64,000 bases of DNA from Anaerostipes sp. (GTDB lineage Bacteria; Bacillota; Clostridia; Lachnospirales; Lachnospiraceae), in assembly GCF_018381315.1 (NCBI RefSeq), contig NZ_JAGZSD010000004.1, positions 186,001 to 250,000 on the forward strand. The letters are read 5' to 3'. Positions 23,251-31,209 of the stretch are shown here, in pieces. Position 1 is the stretch's first letter. Every line of letters begins with the position of its first letter. Below the pieces are notes generated by a model. That model was not told the origin of the DNA. It ran no database searches and worked only from the letters and a program-made list of their open reading frames with translations. The translations under genes were made by a program, and so were the position numbers.

Positions 23251-23281
23251 GGTGGACGCACTTCGGACAATAAGGTATACT
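23251..23281 (+). promoter_or_regulatory. Promoter of the LacI-type regulator within a partial family B sequence
   Basis: TGGACG (23253-23258) and TATACT (23276-23281) with a 17-bp spacer. The block GGTGGACGCACTTCGGAC then AATAAGG matches the promoter end of family B in inverted orientation, so it points toward the plus-strand regulator gene. Confidence 0.6.
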
Positions 23282-23327
23282 ATGTATGAATACAGAGAAT
23301 ATTGTTAGCTGCAAAAGGAGAATATAT

Positions 23328-24341
23328 ATGGCCACTATTAAGGATATTGCTGCCAAGGCTGGGGTTTCTTCTGCCACAGTTTCCCGGATCTTAAATATGG
23401 ATGACACCTTGAGTGTTACAGACGAGACCAGAGCCAGGGTATTAAAAATTGCAGATGATCTTAACTATCAAAAGAAAGGAAAAGGGGCCTCAAAGAGAAC
23501 CACCATCGGGGTTTTTCAGTGGTACTCCCTGTTTCAGGAACTGGAAGATCCCTACTATCAAAACATCCGCGTGGGTATTGAAAAGTATTGTGCTGACCAA
23601 AATATAGAGGTGATCCGGGCGTTTCAGAGTGATCCGGACTACTCAAAGACATTAAGCGGTGTAGACGGGCTGATCTGTATCGGAAAGTTTGCCCCCAAGG
23701 ATATCAAGGCTTTCGAACAGATTACGGACAATATTATCTTTATCGATATGCGCACTTCGAGGATCTCTTTTAATAATATCGTGCTGGATTTTCATCAGTC
23801 GGTCATAGATGTAATAGATTATTTTGCAGAATTAGGCCACCGGGAGATTGGTTACCTGGGAGGAAAAGAGTACATTGACGAAGACACTGTCTACTTTGAA
23901 CAGAGAAAAGAAACTTTTATTAATTACTGCCGGACCCTGGGTATCTGCTACGAACCATATCTTATGGAAGAAGAATTCAGTGCAGAATCCGGTTATCAGA
24001 TGATGAACCGCCTTATAGAAAAAGGGACTCTTCCTACTGCGGTGTTTGCTGCCAGCGATCCTATCGCCATCGGAGCAATGCGCTCCCTTTATGAGCATGG
24101 CTACAAAATTCCGGATGATATTTCTATCATAGGATTTGATGATATCAGTGTTGCTGAATTTTCAAATCCGCCGCTTACCACGGTACATGCACCGTCAGAG
24201 TATATGGGTGAGTACGCAGCTAATTTTGTAGCCAAGCTTTATAATGAAGTGCCCAGCGAATACAAAACCCCGGTGCGTCTGACTCTGCCCTGCACACTGA
24301 TCAAAAGAGAAACCTGCGGAAAACCAAGGAACAAGTCATAA
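23328..24341 (+). CDS. galR: LacI/GalR-family transcriptional regulator
   Basis: 337 aa. The N-terminal helix-turn-helix ATIKDIAAKAGVSSATVSRI (residues 2-21) includes the hinge-type ILN. A periplasmic-binding-protein-like effector domain follows (60-337), with FAASDPIAIGAMRSLYEHG and the closing DDISVAEFSNPPLTTV. The start has AAAGGAG 8 nt upstream; the longer frame is unsupported. It is divergent from the galactose operon and separated by operator-like repeats, so galactose-responsive repression is the likely role. The gene name is by context only. Confidence 0.88.
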   Translation: MATIKDIAAKAGVSSATVSRILNMDDTLSVTDETRARVLKIADDLNYQKKGKGASKRTTIGVFQWYSLFQELEDPYYQNIRVGIEKYCADQNIEVIRAFQSDPDYSKTLSGVDGLICIGKFAPKDIKAFEQITDNIIFIDMRTSRISFNNIVLDFHQSVIDVIDYFAELGHREIGYLGGKEYIDEDTVYFEQRKETFINYCRTLGICYEPYLMEEEFSAESGYQMMNRLIEKGTLPTAVFAASDPIAIGAMRSLYEHGYKIPDDISIIGFDDISVAEFSNPPLTTVHAPSEYMGEYAANFVAKLYNEVPSEYKTPVRLTLPCTLIKRETCGKPRNKS

Positions 24342-24379
24342 AAGATTTACAGTGGCAGGCGGTCTTTCCCAGGGAACAA

Positions 24380-24424
24380 AAAAAGCTGTTGGAGCTCTGT
24401 TTTACCGGTCCAACAGCTTTTTCT
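24380..24424. terminator. Bidirectional terminator between galR and apbE
   Basis: Stem AAAAGCTGTTGGA / TCCAACAGCTTTT with A- and T-tracts on both sides, placed between convergent genes. Confidence 0.9.
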
Positions 24425-24451
24425 GCTTTACTAAACAATTTACTTTTTTTC

Positions 24452-25501
24452 TTATTCTGCAACTGTATATGAATCATCAGTAAGCCGGAACTCCAGTCCA
24501 CTGCTCACATAAATATTTTTCTTCTTATCCACAAAAATAGCTTTTGCTCCGTACTTTTTCAGCAGAGGCCGGCTTTTTTCAGGCCCCAGAACAAAACATG
24601 CCGTGGACAGACCGTCACTCACCAAGCCTGAATCACACACAATGGTGCAGGAAGTGATGTCGGTCTCTGCAGGATAGCCGGTTTTCTCATCCAAAATGTG
24701 AAAATACCGTTTTCCAGTTTTTTTATCTACAAAATATTTTTCATAGTCTCCGGATGTGGAGATAAAGGTTCCGCTCTGAACTGTTACGCCCCCGATGGTT
24801 TCTCCCTGCTGCCCTTTTGGATTCTGGATCCCTACGGTCCAGTCTTCTCCGTCCGGTTTTTCTCCGTAGACTACAATGCTCCCCCCAAGGGCCACCATTC
24901 CTCCGGTCACTTTTTTGTCTTTGCGAAGGAACTTCAGGGCCTGATCTGTTCCGATCCCTTTGCCGAATGCACCGAGATCTATTTTTACAGATGTATTTTT
25001 CTTCACTGTCTTTTTTTTATCATCAAGCTTCACATGCTGATATGCATTGTTTATGATCCCCTCATCCAGCAATGCAGTAATTTTTTCTGCATCAGGTGCT
25101 GAAGGATTATCGGATTCAAAATCCCACATCCGGGTAAGGCTGCCGATGGCAGGATCTGCTGCGCCGCTGCTGTCTTTGGCGATCTGCAGGCACTTTTTAA
25201 GCCAGGTATAAAGAGGGTCAGAAAGGGAGACTTCTTTTTGGCTCCCCCGATTTAATTCTGCCACACCGGAAGATTCCTTTCTCCATGACAGCTGCTTTGT
25301 CTCCAGCTGTTTCATCTCCTCTATCATCTTCTGCTCGGTCTTATCAAGGTTTGGGCTGTTTCCGTATAAGGTTGTATTTGTCACAGTTCCCATTGCATAA
25401 TCTACATGTGAATATTTCTGTATCTCTTCCTTTTTCCGGCATCCTCCGGCCGATACGGCAGCAAGCAGGATCACTATAGCTGTACATAATTTCTTTTTCA
25501 T
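24452..25501 (-). CDS. apbE: FAD:protein FMN transferase lipoprotein (ApbE/FmnB type)
   Basis: 349 aa. Signal peptide and lipobox (VSAGGC) place it outside the membrane. The ApbE core shows YAMGTVTNTTLYG near 35, LDLGAFGKGIGTDQAL-like KIDLGAFGKGIGTDQAL near 175, and TFISTSGDYEKYF near 250, with the metal-binding Asp/Thr residues near DGLSTACFVLG at 310. It attaches FMN to Ser/Thr of target proteins using FAD. The downstream position after Gx and NusG_II genes matches the FmnB role in flavin-based extracellular electron transfer loci. No obvious flavinylated target (FMN-binding repeat protein) is in the window. Confidence 0.9.
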   Translation of the reverse strand: MKKKLCTAIVILLAAVSAGGCRKKEEIQKYSHVDYAMGTVTNTTLYGNSPNLDKTEQKMIEEMKQLETKQLSWRKESSGVAELNRGSQKEVSLSDPLYTWLKKCLQIAKDSSGAADPAIGSLTRMWDFESDNPSAPDAEKITALLDEGIINNAYQHVKLDDKKKTVKKNTSVKIDLGAFGKGIGTDQALKFLRKDKKVTGGMVALGGSIVVYGEKPDGEDWTVGIQNPKGQQGETIGGVTVQSGTFISTSGDYEKYFVDKKTGKRYFHILDEKTGYPAETDITSCTIVCDSGLVSDGLSTACFVLGPEKSRPLLKKYGAKAIFVDKKKNIYVSSGLEFRLTDDSYTVAE

Positions 25502-25520
25502 GTTTTCCTCCTGTATTCCC

Positions 25521-26015
25521 CTACTGAAAAAGGGTCCTGGGTATCTTTTTAACAAGTGCTCCGCTCAAAACTCCAATGGCGATGCCGGCAATGGTTCCTG
25601 TCACCAGCAGTACCGGTGCGTAATAATATATTCTTACATTCTCCATCAGAGCAACGGCAACACTTAACTGTCCCAGATTATGTGCCACGCCTCCCGCCAC
25701 ACTGAGTCCTACTGCTGAAAAACCTCCGGTCTTTTTAAGAAGTGTCATGACAAATATGCTCAGGATACCTCCTGCAAGGCTGTAAATGATGGTCATGGGA
25801 TTTCCAAACAGCAGACCTGCCAGCAGTATTCTCAGTACAGAGATAAACAACGCCCGTTTCCACGTAGTGAAAAAGAGCAGCACCATGATGACCCCGTTGG
25901 CCAGCCCGATCTTAATCCCCGGGATCCCTACGGGAATAGGCAGAAGGACTTCAATGTAGGAAACTACAATAGCCAGAGTCAAAAACATCCCGTCCGCAGC
26001 AATCCTTCTGGTCAT
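25521..26015 (-). CDS. Gx transporter family membrane protein (EetB-like)
   Basis: 164 aa with about five hydrophobic segments, formerly called heptaprenyl diphosphate synthase component I. It begins RRIAADGMFLTLAIVVSYIE and has PGIKIGLANGVIMVLL near residue 32 and AGGVAHNLGQLSVA near 110, typical of this ECF-S-like family. In Listeria-type electron-transfer loci the equivalent gene is eetB. It lies between NusG_II and apbE with 12-20 bp gaps. Substrate is unknown; a quinone or flavin-related role is inferred from context. Confidence 0.75.
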   Translation of the reverse strand: MTRRIAADGMFLTLAIVVSYIEVLLPIPVGIPGIKIGLANGVIMVLLFFTTWKRALFISVLRILLAGLLFGNPMTIIYSLAGGILSIFVMTLLKKTGGFSAVGLSVAGGVAHNLGQLSVAVALMENVRIYYYAPVLLVTGTIAGIAIGVLSGALVKKIPRTLFQ

Positions 26016-26027
26016 TGCATATACTCC

Positions 26028-26393
26028 TTAATTTGTAATTCCGTCATATTCTTTCTCCTTCGTTCCGTCCTTAATCTCCACCACTACCTTATGGGGCAGG
26101 CAAACGATCGTCTCCCCGGTCTTGTCAATCGGTTTATGCCTCCTGCAGATCTGATCCGGACAGTCTGCCTTCCTGACCGAAGCTTTCCCATTCTCAATCA
26201 CGACCACGTTGGTCCCATTTTTACTTTTCACAGTATACACAGCATCCTCAGAAAGGCTTCCGGCCCATACTTCCTTCCCATTTACTGTTACCACAGCCTT
26301 CTCACCGTTCTGCTTTGAAAAGAACATGAATAAAAATCCTGCCGCCGCTATAAGGAGGACTGCACCAATCAATATCATATCCTTTTTCTTCAT
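26028..26393 (-). CDS. NusG domain II-containing protein (EetA-like)
   Basis: 121 aa. A single N-terminal membrane segment (KKKDMILIGAVLLIAAAGFL) is followed by an extracellular NusG_II fold: VTVNGKEVWAGSLSEDAVY, GTNVVVIENGKASV, then KADCPDQICRRHKPI with two Cys, and TIVCLPHKVVVEI with a third Cys. The DCPDxxCxxxKPI plus CLPHKV pattern is typical of this small redox-linked family. The ATG overlaps the sirtuin stop (ATGA). In electron-transfer loci the like gene is eetA. It could hold a metal or cofactor through the Cys residues; that is inference. Confidence 0.78.
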   Translation of the reverse strand: MKKKDMILIGAVLLIAAAGFLFMFFSKQNGEKAVVTVNGKEVWAGSLSEDAVYTVKSKNGTNVVVIENGKASVRKADCPDQICRRHKPIDKTGETIVCLPHKVVVEIKDGTKEKEYDGITN

Positions 26394-27118
26394 GGATTCA
26401 CCTTGATCTGTCCGAGAACTTCTCCGATCGGATCTGTAATGCAAAGCTCAGCCTGGCGGTCCCTGCCTGTGGCATCCCTGTTGATCAGCACCAGATGTTT
26501 TCCCCGGAAATAGTCAATCATTCCTGCCGCAGGATATACCACCAGAGATGTCCCTCCGATGATCAGCATATCTGCCTTGGAGATGGCATCAACAGCCCCG
26601 CGCATCACGGATGCATCCAATCCTTCCTCATATAAGACAACGTCCGGCTTTACCAGGCCCCCGCACTCATCACAGAGGGGAATTCCTTCGGCTCCGGCCA
26701 CATAATCAAGATCAAAAAACTTATGGCACCTCTGGCAGTAGTTTCTGTGAACACTTCCGTGAAGCTCAAATACCTTCCCGCTTCCGGCTTTTTGATGCAG
26801 TCCGTCAATGTTTTGGGTGACTATGGCAGTAAGCTTTCCCGCCTTCTCAAGTTCAGCCAGCTTTAAATGAGCCGGATTGGGAAGAGCATCCGGAAACAGC
26901 ATTTTCTTCTTATAAAAGTCGTAAAACTCTTCCGTCTTCTGAACAAAAAATGTATGGCTTACAATGACCTCCGGAGGGTATTTATAAGTCTGTTGATAAA
27001 GTCCGTCTGTACTTCTGAAATCAGGGATATTGCTTTCCGTGGACACTCCTGCCCCGCCGAAAAACACAATCCTGCTGCTCTCATCTATCATTTTCTGAAG
27101 CTGTTCGATCTGATCCAT
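26390..27118 (-). CDS. cobB: NAD-dependent protein deacylase, sirtuin
   Basis: 242 aa class U/III-like Sir2. It has GAGVSTESNIPDFRSTDGLY (NAD loop), TQNIDGLHQKAG, the catalytic His in ELHGSVHRNYC, two zinc Cys pairs (CQRC and CDEC near residues 124 and 145) and the late GTSLVVYPAAG loop. It removes acyl groups from lysines at the cost of NAD. It overlaps the NusG_II gene by 4 bp, so it shares an operon with the flavinylation genes; the functional tie is unclear. Confidence 0.93.
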   Translation of the reverse strand: MDQIEQLQKMIDESSRIVFFGGAGVSTESNIPDFRSTDGLYQQTYKYPPEVIVSHTFFVQKTEEFYDFYKKKMLFPDALPNPAHLKLAELEKAGKLTAIVTQNIDGLHQKAGSGKVFELHGSVHRNYCQRCHKFFDLDYVAGAEGIPLCDECGGLVKPDVVLYEEGLDASVMRGAVDAISKADMLIIGGTSLVVYPAAGMIDYFRGKHLVLINRDATGRDRQAELCITDPIGEVLGQIKVNP

Positions 27119-27159
27119 TGCAATACCTCCCTGTATATTCGGACAAGATGTAGAGGCAC

Positions 27160-27206
27160 AAAAAGGCCGCTTATTTCCTGTTTTATTTTACAGGAAATAA
27201 GCGGCT
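27160..27206 (-). terminator. Terminator of the riboflavin operon
   Basis: Stem GAGCCGCTTATTTCCTGT / ACAGGAAATAAGCGGC, loop AAAATAAA, tail CTTTTTG on the minus strand, 10 bp after the ribH stop. Confidence 0.9.
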
Positions 27207-27215
27207 CCGTCCAGT

Positions 27216-27680
27216 TTAACCGATCTCTTTGAGCAAATTTACCATTTCAATGGCTGACAGCGCACAGTCATAACCTTTGTTGCCTGCTTTGGTGCCGGCA
27301 CGCTCAATAGCCTGCTCAATATTTTCTGTAGTCAGCACTCCGAACAGCACCGGTATACGGCTTTCCATGGACACATGAGCAATCCCTTTGGATACCTCGC
27401 TGCATACATAATCATAATGTGATGTGGATCCCCGGATCACTGTCCCCAGGCAGATCACCGCATCATATTTTCCTGAGCCTGCCATTTTCTGTGCGGCAAT
27501 CGGAATCTCAAATGCCCCAGGCACCCAGGCAACCGAAATGTCATCCTCCTGCACATCATGTCTGCGGAGTCCGTCCAATGCCCCGTCCAGCAGTTTGGAT
27601 ACAATAAATTCGTTAAATCTGGCAGCTACGATACCAACCTTCATCTCTTTTGCAACTAATTTTCCTTCTAAAATGTTCAT
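27216..27680 (-). CDS. ribH: 6,7-dimethyl-8-ribityllumazine synthase
   Basis: 154 aa, usual length. It condenses the ribBA butanone phosphate with the pyrimidine from RibD to form lumazine. Motifs: GIVAARFNEFIVSKLLDGAL, WVPGAFEIPIAAQKMA (substrate site) and CLGTVIRGSTSHYDYV (phosphate-binding GST with the catalytic His nearby). The start has AAGGAG 7 nt upstream. Last gene of the rib operon. Confidence 0.96.
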   Translation of the reverse strand: MNILEGKLVAKEMKVGIVAARFNEFIVSKLLDGALDGLRRHDVQEDDISVAWVPGAFEIPIAAQKMAGSGKYDAVICLGTVIRGSTSHYDYVCSEVSKGIAHVSMESRIPVLFGVLTTENIEQAIERAGTKAGNKGYDCALSAIEMVNLLKEIG

Positions 27681-27711
27681 CTTTCTTCTCCTTTTCAATT
27701 TTTTCAGCAGA

Positions 27712-28908
27712 TTAATAAGTTAAGTAATGCCCCATTTTTTCCTGTTTCGTCTTCATGTAATATCCGTCGTAATCGGTGAGCTTGATCTGAATCGGCACTC
27801 TCTCAACAATCTCAAGGCCAAAATCTTCAAGGCCTTCAATCTTTGTCGGATTATTGGTCAAAAGTCTCAGGCGGGATGCCCCAAGATCTCTTAAAATCTG
27901 TGCACCTATGTAATATTCTCTTTGGTCTTCCTCGAATCCCAGAGCCAGATTTGCTTCCACGGTATCCATTCCCTGATCCTGAAGTGCATAGGCTTTCAGT
28001 TTATTGATCAGGCCGATGCCCCGCCCTTCCTGTCTGAGGTAAAGAAGTATACCCTTTCCTTCCTTCTCAATCTGCTGCATGGCCTTCTCAAACTGATCTC
28101 CGCAGTCACAGCGCAGAGAACCAAAGGTATCCCCGGTCAGGCACTCTGAATGCACTCTGCACAGCACCGGTTTCCCGTCAGTTATATCCCCTTTGACCAA
28201 AGCCACATGATGCTCTCCGTTCAGCCGGTTCACATATCCGTATGCCCTGAAATTTCCGTACTTGGTCGGCATGGGTGTCTCAGCCTCTCTGCTTACAAAC
28301 ACCTCATGTTTTTTCCGGTAATCCTGCAGAGCTTTTATGGTAACCATTTTAAGTCCGAATTTCTCTGCCAGCTGCATCAGCTCTGGCGTTCGCATCATAG
28401 TTCCGTCCTCTCTCATAATCTCACAGCACAGTCCGCTTTCTTTCAATCCGGCAAGCTTCATCAGATCTACAGTGGCCTCCGTGTGCCCATTGCGCTCCAT
28501 AACACCGTGAGGTTTTGCGATCAGCGGAAACATGTGTCCCGGCCTTCTGAGATCTTCCGGTCTGATCCCGTCCTCCATGCACTTTATCGCAGTAAGTGAA
28601 CGTTCCACTGCGGAAATACCAGTCGTTGTCTCTACGTGATCGATACTTTCCGTAAAAGCAGTCTCATGATTATCCGTATTCTGCTTTACCATAGGTGCCA
28701 GTCCGAGTTTTTCTCCCATAGCCGCACTCATAGGCATACAGATCAGTCCCTTTCCGTGAACTGCCATAAAGTTGATATTCTGTGTGTCCGCAAATTCTGC
28801 TGCACAAATGAAATCCCCTTCGTTTTCTCTGTCTTCATCATCTGTGACAATGATGATCTTTCCCTGCCTTAAATCTTCCAATGCTTCTTCAATTAAACTG
28901 AATTTCAT
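27712..28908 (-). CDS. ribBA: Bifunctional 3,4-dihydroxy-2-butanone 4-phosphate synthase / GTP cyclohydrolase II
   Basis: 398 aa fusion. The N-terminal RibB domain (1-200) has VTDDEDRENEGDFICAAEF with the acidic Mg site, and RPGHMFPLIA. The C-terminal RibA domain (200-398) has HSECLTGDTFGSLRCDCGDQ, whose three Cys bind zinc, and LRQEGRGIGL with the GTP-binding Arg. It supplies both branches of riboflavin synthesis. It follows ribE by 11 bp. Confidence 0.96.
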   Translation of the reverse strand: MKFSLIEEALEDLRQGKIIIVTDDEDRENEGDFICAAEFADTQNINFMAVHGKGLICMPMSAAMGEKLGLAPMVKQNTDNHETAFTESIDHVETTTGISAVERSLTAIKCMEDGIRPEDLRRPGHMFPLIAKPHGVMERNGHTEATVDLMKLAGLKESGLCCEIMREDGTMMRTPELMQLAEKFGLKMVTIKALQDYRKKHEVFVSREAETPMPTKYGNFRAYGYVNRLNGEHHVALVKGDITDGKPVLCRVHSECLTGDTFGSLRCDCGDQFEKAMQQIEKEGKGILLYLRQEGRGIGLINKLKAYALQDQGMDTVEANLALGFEEDQREYYIGAQILRDLGASRLRLLTNNPTKIEGLEDFGLEIVERVPIQIKLTDYDGYYMKTKQEKMGHYLTY

Positions 28909-28919
28909 CTCTTATCCTC

Positions 28920-29564
28920 CTAAAATCCTGCATTCATCAACATTTCTTCTGTGACGCCCCTGCTTTTTTCCTCTGCCTCGGGTTCCAGCAGTTTCTCTAC
29001 ATACTTTCCGATCATATCATTTTCCAGATTGACCGCATCCCCGGGCTTTTTTGAACCCAGTACAGTCTGTTTTAAAGTATGAGGAATAACCGAAACCTGA
29101 AACCAGGAAGACCCGGTCTCTGCGATGGTAAGGCTGATCCCATCGATGGCAACAGATCCTTTTTTGATACAGTAGCGCATAATCCCAGGGGCAGCTTCCA
29201 CTGTAAACCAAACTGCATTGGCATCCTGTTTTACTGAAAGGACAGTTCCCGTTCCGTCCACATGCCCTGCTACGATATGTCCGCCGAACCGGCCGACTGC
29301 ACTCACGGCCCGTTCCAAATTCACCGGGTCTTTTGGCCTGAGATCTTTCAGGGTACTTCTCCTGAAGGTCTCATTCATCACATCTGCTGTAAATCCCTGC
29401 CGGTCAAATGAGACTGCGGTCAGGCATATGCCGTTGACTGCAATACTGTCTCCTGTATGTAGATCCTCCAGAATCTTTGATGCACTAATCCTGATTTTGG
29501 AAGACTCTCCTCCCATGCTTACTGACACGACACTTCCCATTTCTTCAATAATTCCTGTAAACAT
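28920..29564 (-). CDS. ribE: Riboflavin synthase alpha chain
   Basis: 214 aa trimeric enzyme dismutating two lumazines to riboflavin. Two lumazine-binding repeats can be seen: MFTGIIEEMGSV with SIAVNGICLTAV (1-95), and GGHIVAGHVDGTG with SVAIDGISLTI (96-195). It lies 4 bp after ribD. Confidence 0.95.
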   Translation of the reverse strand: MFTGIIEEMGSVVSVSMGGESSKIRISASKILEDLHTGDSIAVNGICLTAVSFDRQGFTADVMNETFRRSTLKDLRPKDPVNLERAVSAVGRFGGHIVAGHVDGTGTVLSVKQDANAVWFTVEAAPGIMRYCIKKGSVAIDGISLTIAETGSSWFQVSVIPHTLKQTVLGSKKPGDAVNLENDMIGKYVEKLLEPEAEEKSRGVTEEMLMNAGF

Positions 29565-29568
29565 TGTT

Positions 29569-30648
29569 TCACCTCACCTCATATTCCAGCAGAAGATCAC
29601 CGCCAAGTCTGGTAACCTTCGGCCCGTTCAAAAGAACTGCCTGACTGATCTTGTCAATTCCTTCTCCCTCCACAGGGGATCTGGCCTGTCTGCCTCCAAA
29701 AAGCTTAGGGGCAATATAGGCATACACTTTTCTGGCAGCCCCGGTCCTTATGACAGATTCGTTTATATCTGCGCCGCCCTCCACAAGGACACTGTCTATC
29801 TTTTCTTTTCTCAGTATCCGGAACAGCTCCAGAAGATCTACGTGTCCATTTTGCTCCGGACAGATCAAAACCCGGCAGCCCAACCTCTCAAGTTTTTCAG
29901 CTTTCTCTGTTCTTTCGCAGGCTGCCACAATAACCGGGATCACCTTGGCACTCTGGACAATCTTAGAAGAAAGCGGAATTTTAAGCCTGCTGTCGCAGAT
30001 GATACGGATCGGATTATTTCCTCCTTTTACTCTGGCATTCAGCATAGGATCATCACAAAGCACTGTTTTGATCCCGACCAGAATTGCTGCATACCGATGT
30101 CTGAGATAATGGACATGCTCTCTGGCTTCCTCTCCGGTGATCCACTTGGATTCCCCTGTCTTCACAGCGGTCTTTCCGTCCAGCGTCATGGCATATTTCA
30201 GAGCAACATAGGGTGTATCATGGCTGATATAGTGAAAAAAGATATCATTGAGCTTTCTGCATTCTTCTTCCATAATCCCTGTCTCTGTCTGAATGCCGTG
30301 TTCCCTCAAAATCTGAACTCCCCTGCCGGATACCTTTGGATTCGGATCCAGATTCCCCACATAGACCCTGCGTATCCCGCTTTCAATCAAAGCCTCTGTG
30401 CATGGCGGCGTCTTTCCGTAATGACAGCACGGCTCCAGCGTCACATACAGTTCTGCCCCTTTTGGATCCTCTGTACAGTTTTTCAGTGCATTTCTCTCTG
30501 CATGCGGCCCTCCGTATGTCTCGTGATATCCTTCTCCGATCACCCGCCCGTCTTTTACGATAACAGCGCCCACTGCCGGGTTGGGATTTGTATATCCTAT
30601 CCCTTTTTCAGCCAGTTCAATGGCCCTTTTCATAAACAATTCATCCAT
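29569..30648 (-). CDS. ribD: Bifunctional riboflavin deaminase/reductase
   Basis: 359 aa. The deaminase domain (1-145) carries the zinc site HAERNAL and LEPCCHYGKTPPC; the reductase domain (146-359) starts PYVALKYAMTLDGKTAVKTG and has VLVEGGADINES near 290. It performs the second and third steps after GTP cyclohydrolase II. The ATG has AGGAGG 11 nt upstream. First gene of the operon, about 395 bp downstream of the FMN riboswitch. Confidence 0.95.
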   Translation of the reverse strand: MDELFMKRAIELAEKGIGYTNPNPAVGAVIVKDGRVIGEGYHETYGGPHAERNALKNCTEDPKGAELYVTLEPCCHYGKTPPCTEALIESGIRRVYVGNLDPNPKVSGRGVQILREHGIQTETGIMEEECRKLNDIFFHYISHDTPYVALKYAMTLDGKTAVKTGESKWITGEEAREHVHYLRHRYAAILVGIKTVLCDDPMLNARVKGGNNPIRIICDSRLKIPLSSKIVQSAKVIPVIVAACERTEKAEKLERLGCRVLICPEQNGHVDLLELFRILRKEKIDSVLVEGGADINESVIRTGAARKVYAYIAPKLFGGRQARSPVEGEGIDKISQAVLLNGPKVTRLGGDLLLEYEVR

Positions 30649-30684
30649 AAGGCAAAACCTCCTTGTATGTATGCAAACATTTTT

Positions 30685-30766
30685 CTATGCATTTGTGCGC
30701 ATCCTGCACGGAGTGCTTTTTTATTCCATAGGGAGGTTCGAAAAACTTTCTTATGGAATAAAAAAA
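30685..30766 (-). repeat. Family A repeat, copy 4 (short form) in the rib leader
   Basis: Contains ATGCATTTGTGCGCATCCTG, CACGGAGTGC, a T-run and the palindrome TTCCATAGGGA / TCTTATGGAA. The minus-strand left end joins the T-tract of the terminator at 30764-30810. Confidence 0.8.
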
Positions 30767-30810
30767 GCCCCAAAATCCTGTACACCAGGACTTCAGGGCT
30801 TTATCAAGCT
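30764..30810 (-). terminator. Second terminator in the rib leader
   Basis: Minus-strand stem AAAGCCCTGAAGTCCTG / CAGGATTTTGGGGCTTT (imperfect in the middle) followed by TTTTTTT. Its 5' arm contains GCCCTGAAG, exactly complementary to CTTCAGGGC at the 5' edge of the FMN aptamer, so it may belong to the switch's expression platform. Confidence 0.75.
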
Positions 30811-30829
30811 AAAGTTCACTCATGAAAAT

Positions 30830-30963
30830 AAGAAAGAATCCCTCTTGCGGGATTCTCCGCCTGCGGCGGGTCGCTTTGGCGGCACGATTCCTTATCGCCG
30901 CAGTGCGATCCCCGCAGTGCGTTTTTTATTTCATGGGACGTTCTTTCCTATGAAATAAAAAAA
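30830..30963 (-). repeat. Family A repeat, copy 5 (full length) in the rib leader
   Basis: Full unit with AGAATCCCTCTTGCGGGATT, CCGCCTGCGGCGG, the GCGATAAGG segment, and the palindrome TTTCATGGGACG / CTATGAAAT. It joins the T-tract of the riboswitch-proximal terminator at 30957-31026. Confidence 0.85.
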
Positions 30964-31026
30964 CGGGACTTATAACAGCAGACCAAATACACCAAATGCA
31001 TCTGACCTACGCTGTGCGTAAATCCC
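30957..31026 (-). terminator. Riboswitch-proximal terminator
   Basis: Minus-strand arms GGGATTTACGCACAGC and GCTGTTATAAGTCCC (bulged), then GTTTTTTT. It starts about 18 nt after the FMN aptamer, where an expression-platform terminator is expected. Confidence 0.65.
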
Positions 31027-31043
31027 AGAGTTCTTTATCATTT

Positions 31044-31150
31044 ATCTTCTTTCATCCAGACTGTACTGTCGGCTTCGGAGTTTCACCGAATCATGCCTTG
31101 CGGCTCGTGGGCTGTACCACCGGTAGGGAATTTCACCCTGCCCTGAAGAT
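31044..31150 (-). promoter_or_regulatory. FMN riboswitch (RFN element)
   Basis: The conserved blocks stand in order on the minus strand: ATCTTCAGGGCAGGGTGAAA, TTCCCTACCGGTGGTA, AGCCCACGAGC, GATTCGGTGAAACTCCGA, AGCCGACAGT, and GTCTGGATGAAAGAAGAT. P1 closes as ATCTTC/GAAGAT. When FMN is bound it should favour termination before ribD. It is unusual only in the long distance (about 395 bp, filled by two repeats) to its gene. Confidence 0.97.
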
Positions 31151-31180
31151 CCTATTTAATTGTTGTGTTTCAATGGTTAG

Positions 31181-31209
31181 AATATACACAATCCATTTTT
31201 ATTTGTCAA
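31181..31209 (-). promoter_or_regulatory. Promoter of the rib operon
   Basis: TTGACA (31204-31209) and TATATT (31181-31186) with a 17-bp spacer on the minus strand. The -35 overlaps the end of the upstream glucosidase gene. Confidence 0.88.

Noticed and set aside
29218..30825. 535-codon plus-strand open frame over ribE and ribD
   Set aside because: It is an antisense shadow of two well-supported minus-strand genes, has no ribosome site, and reads like low-complexity translation.
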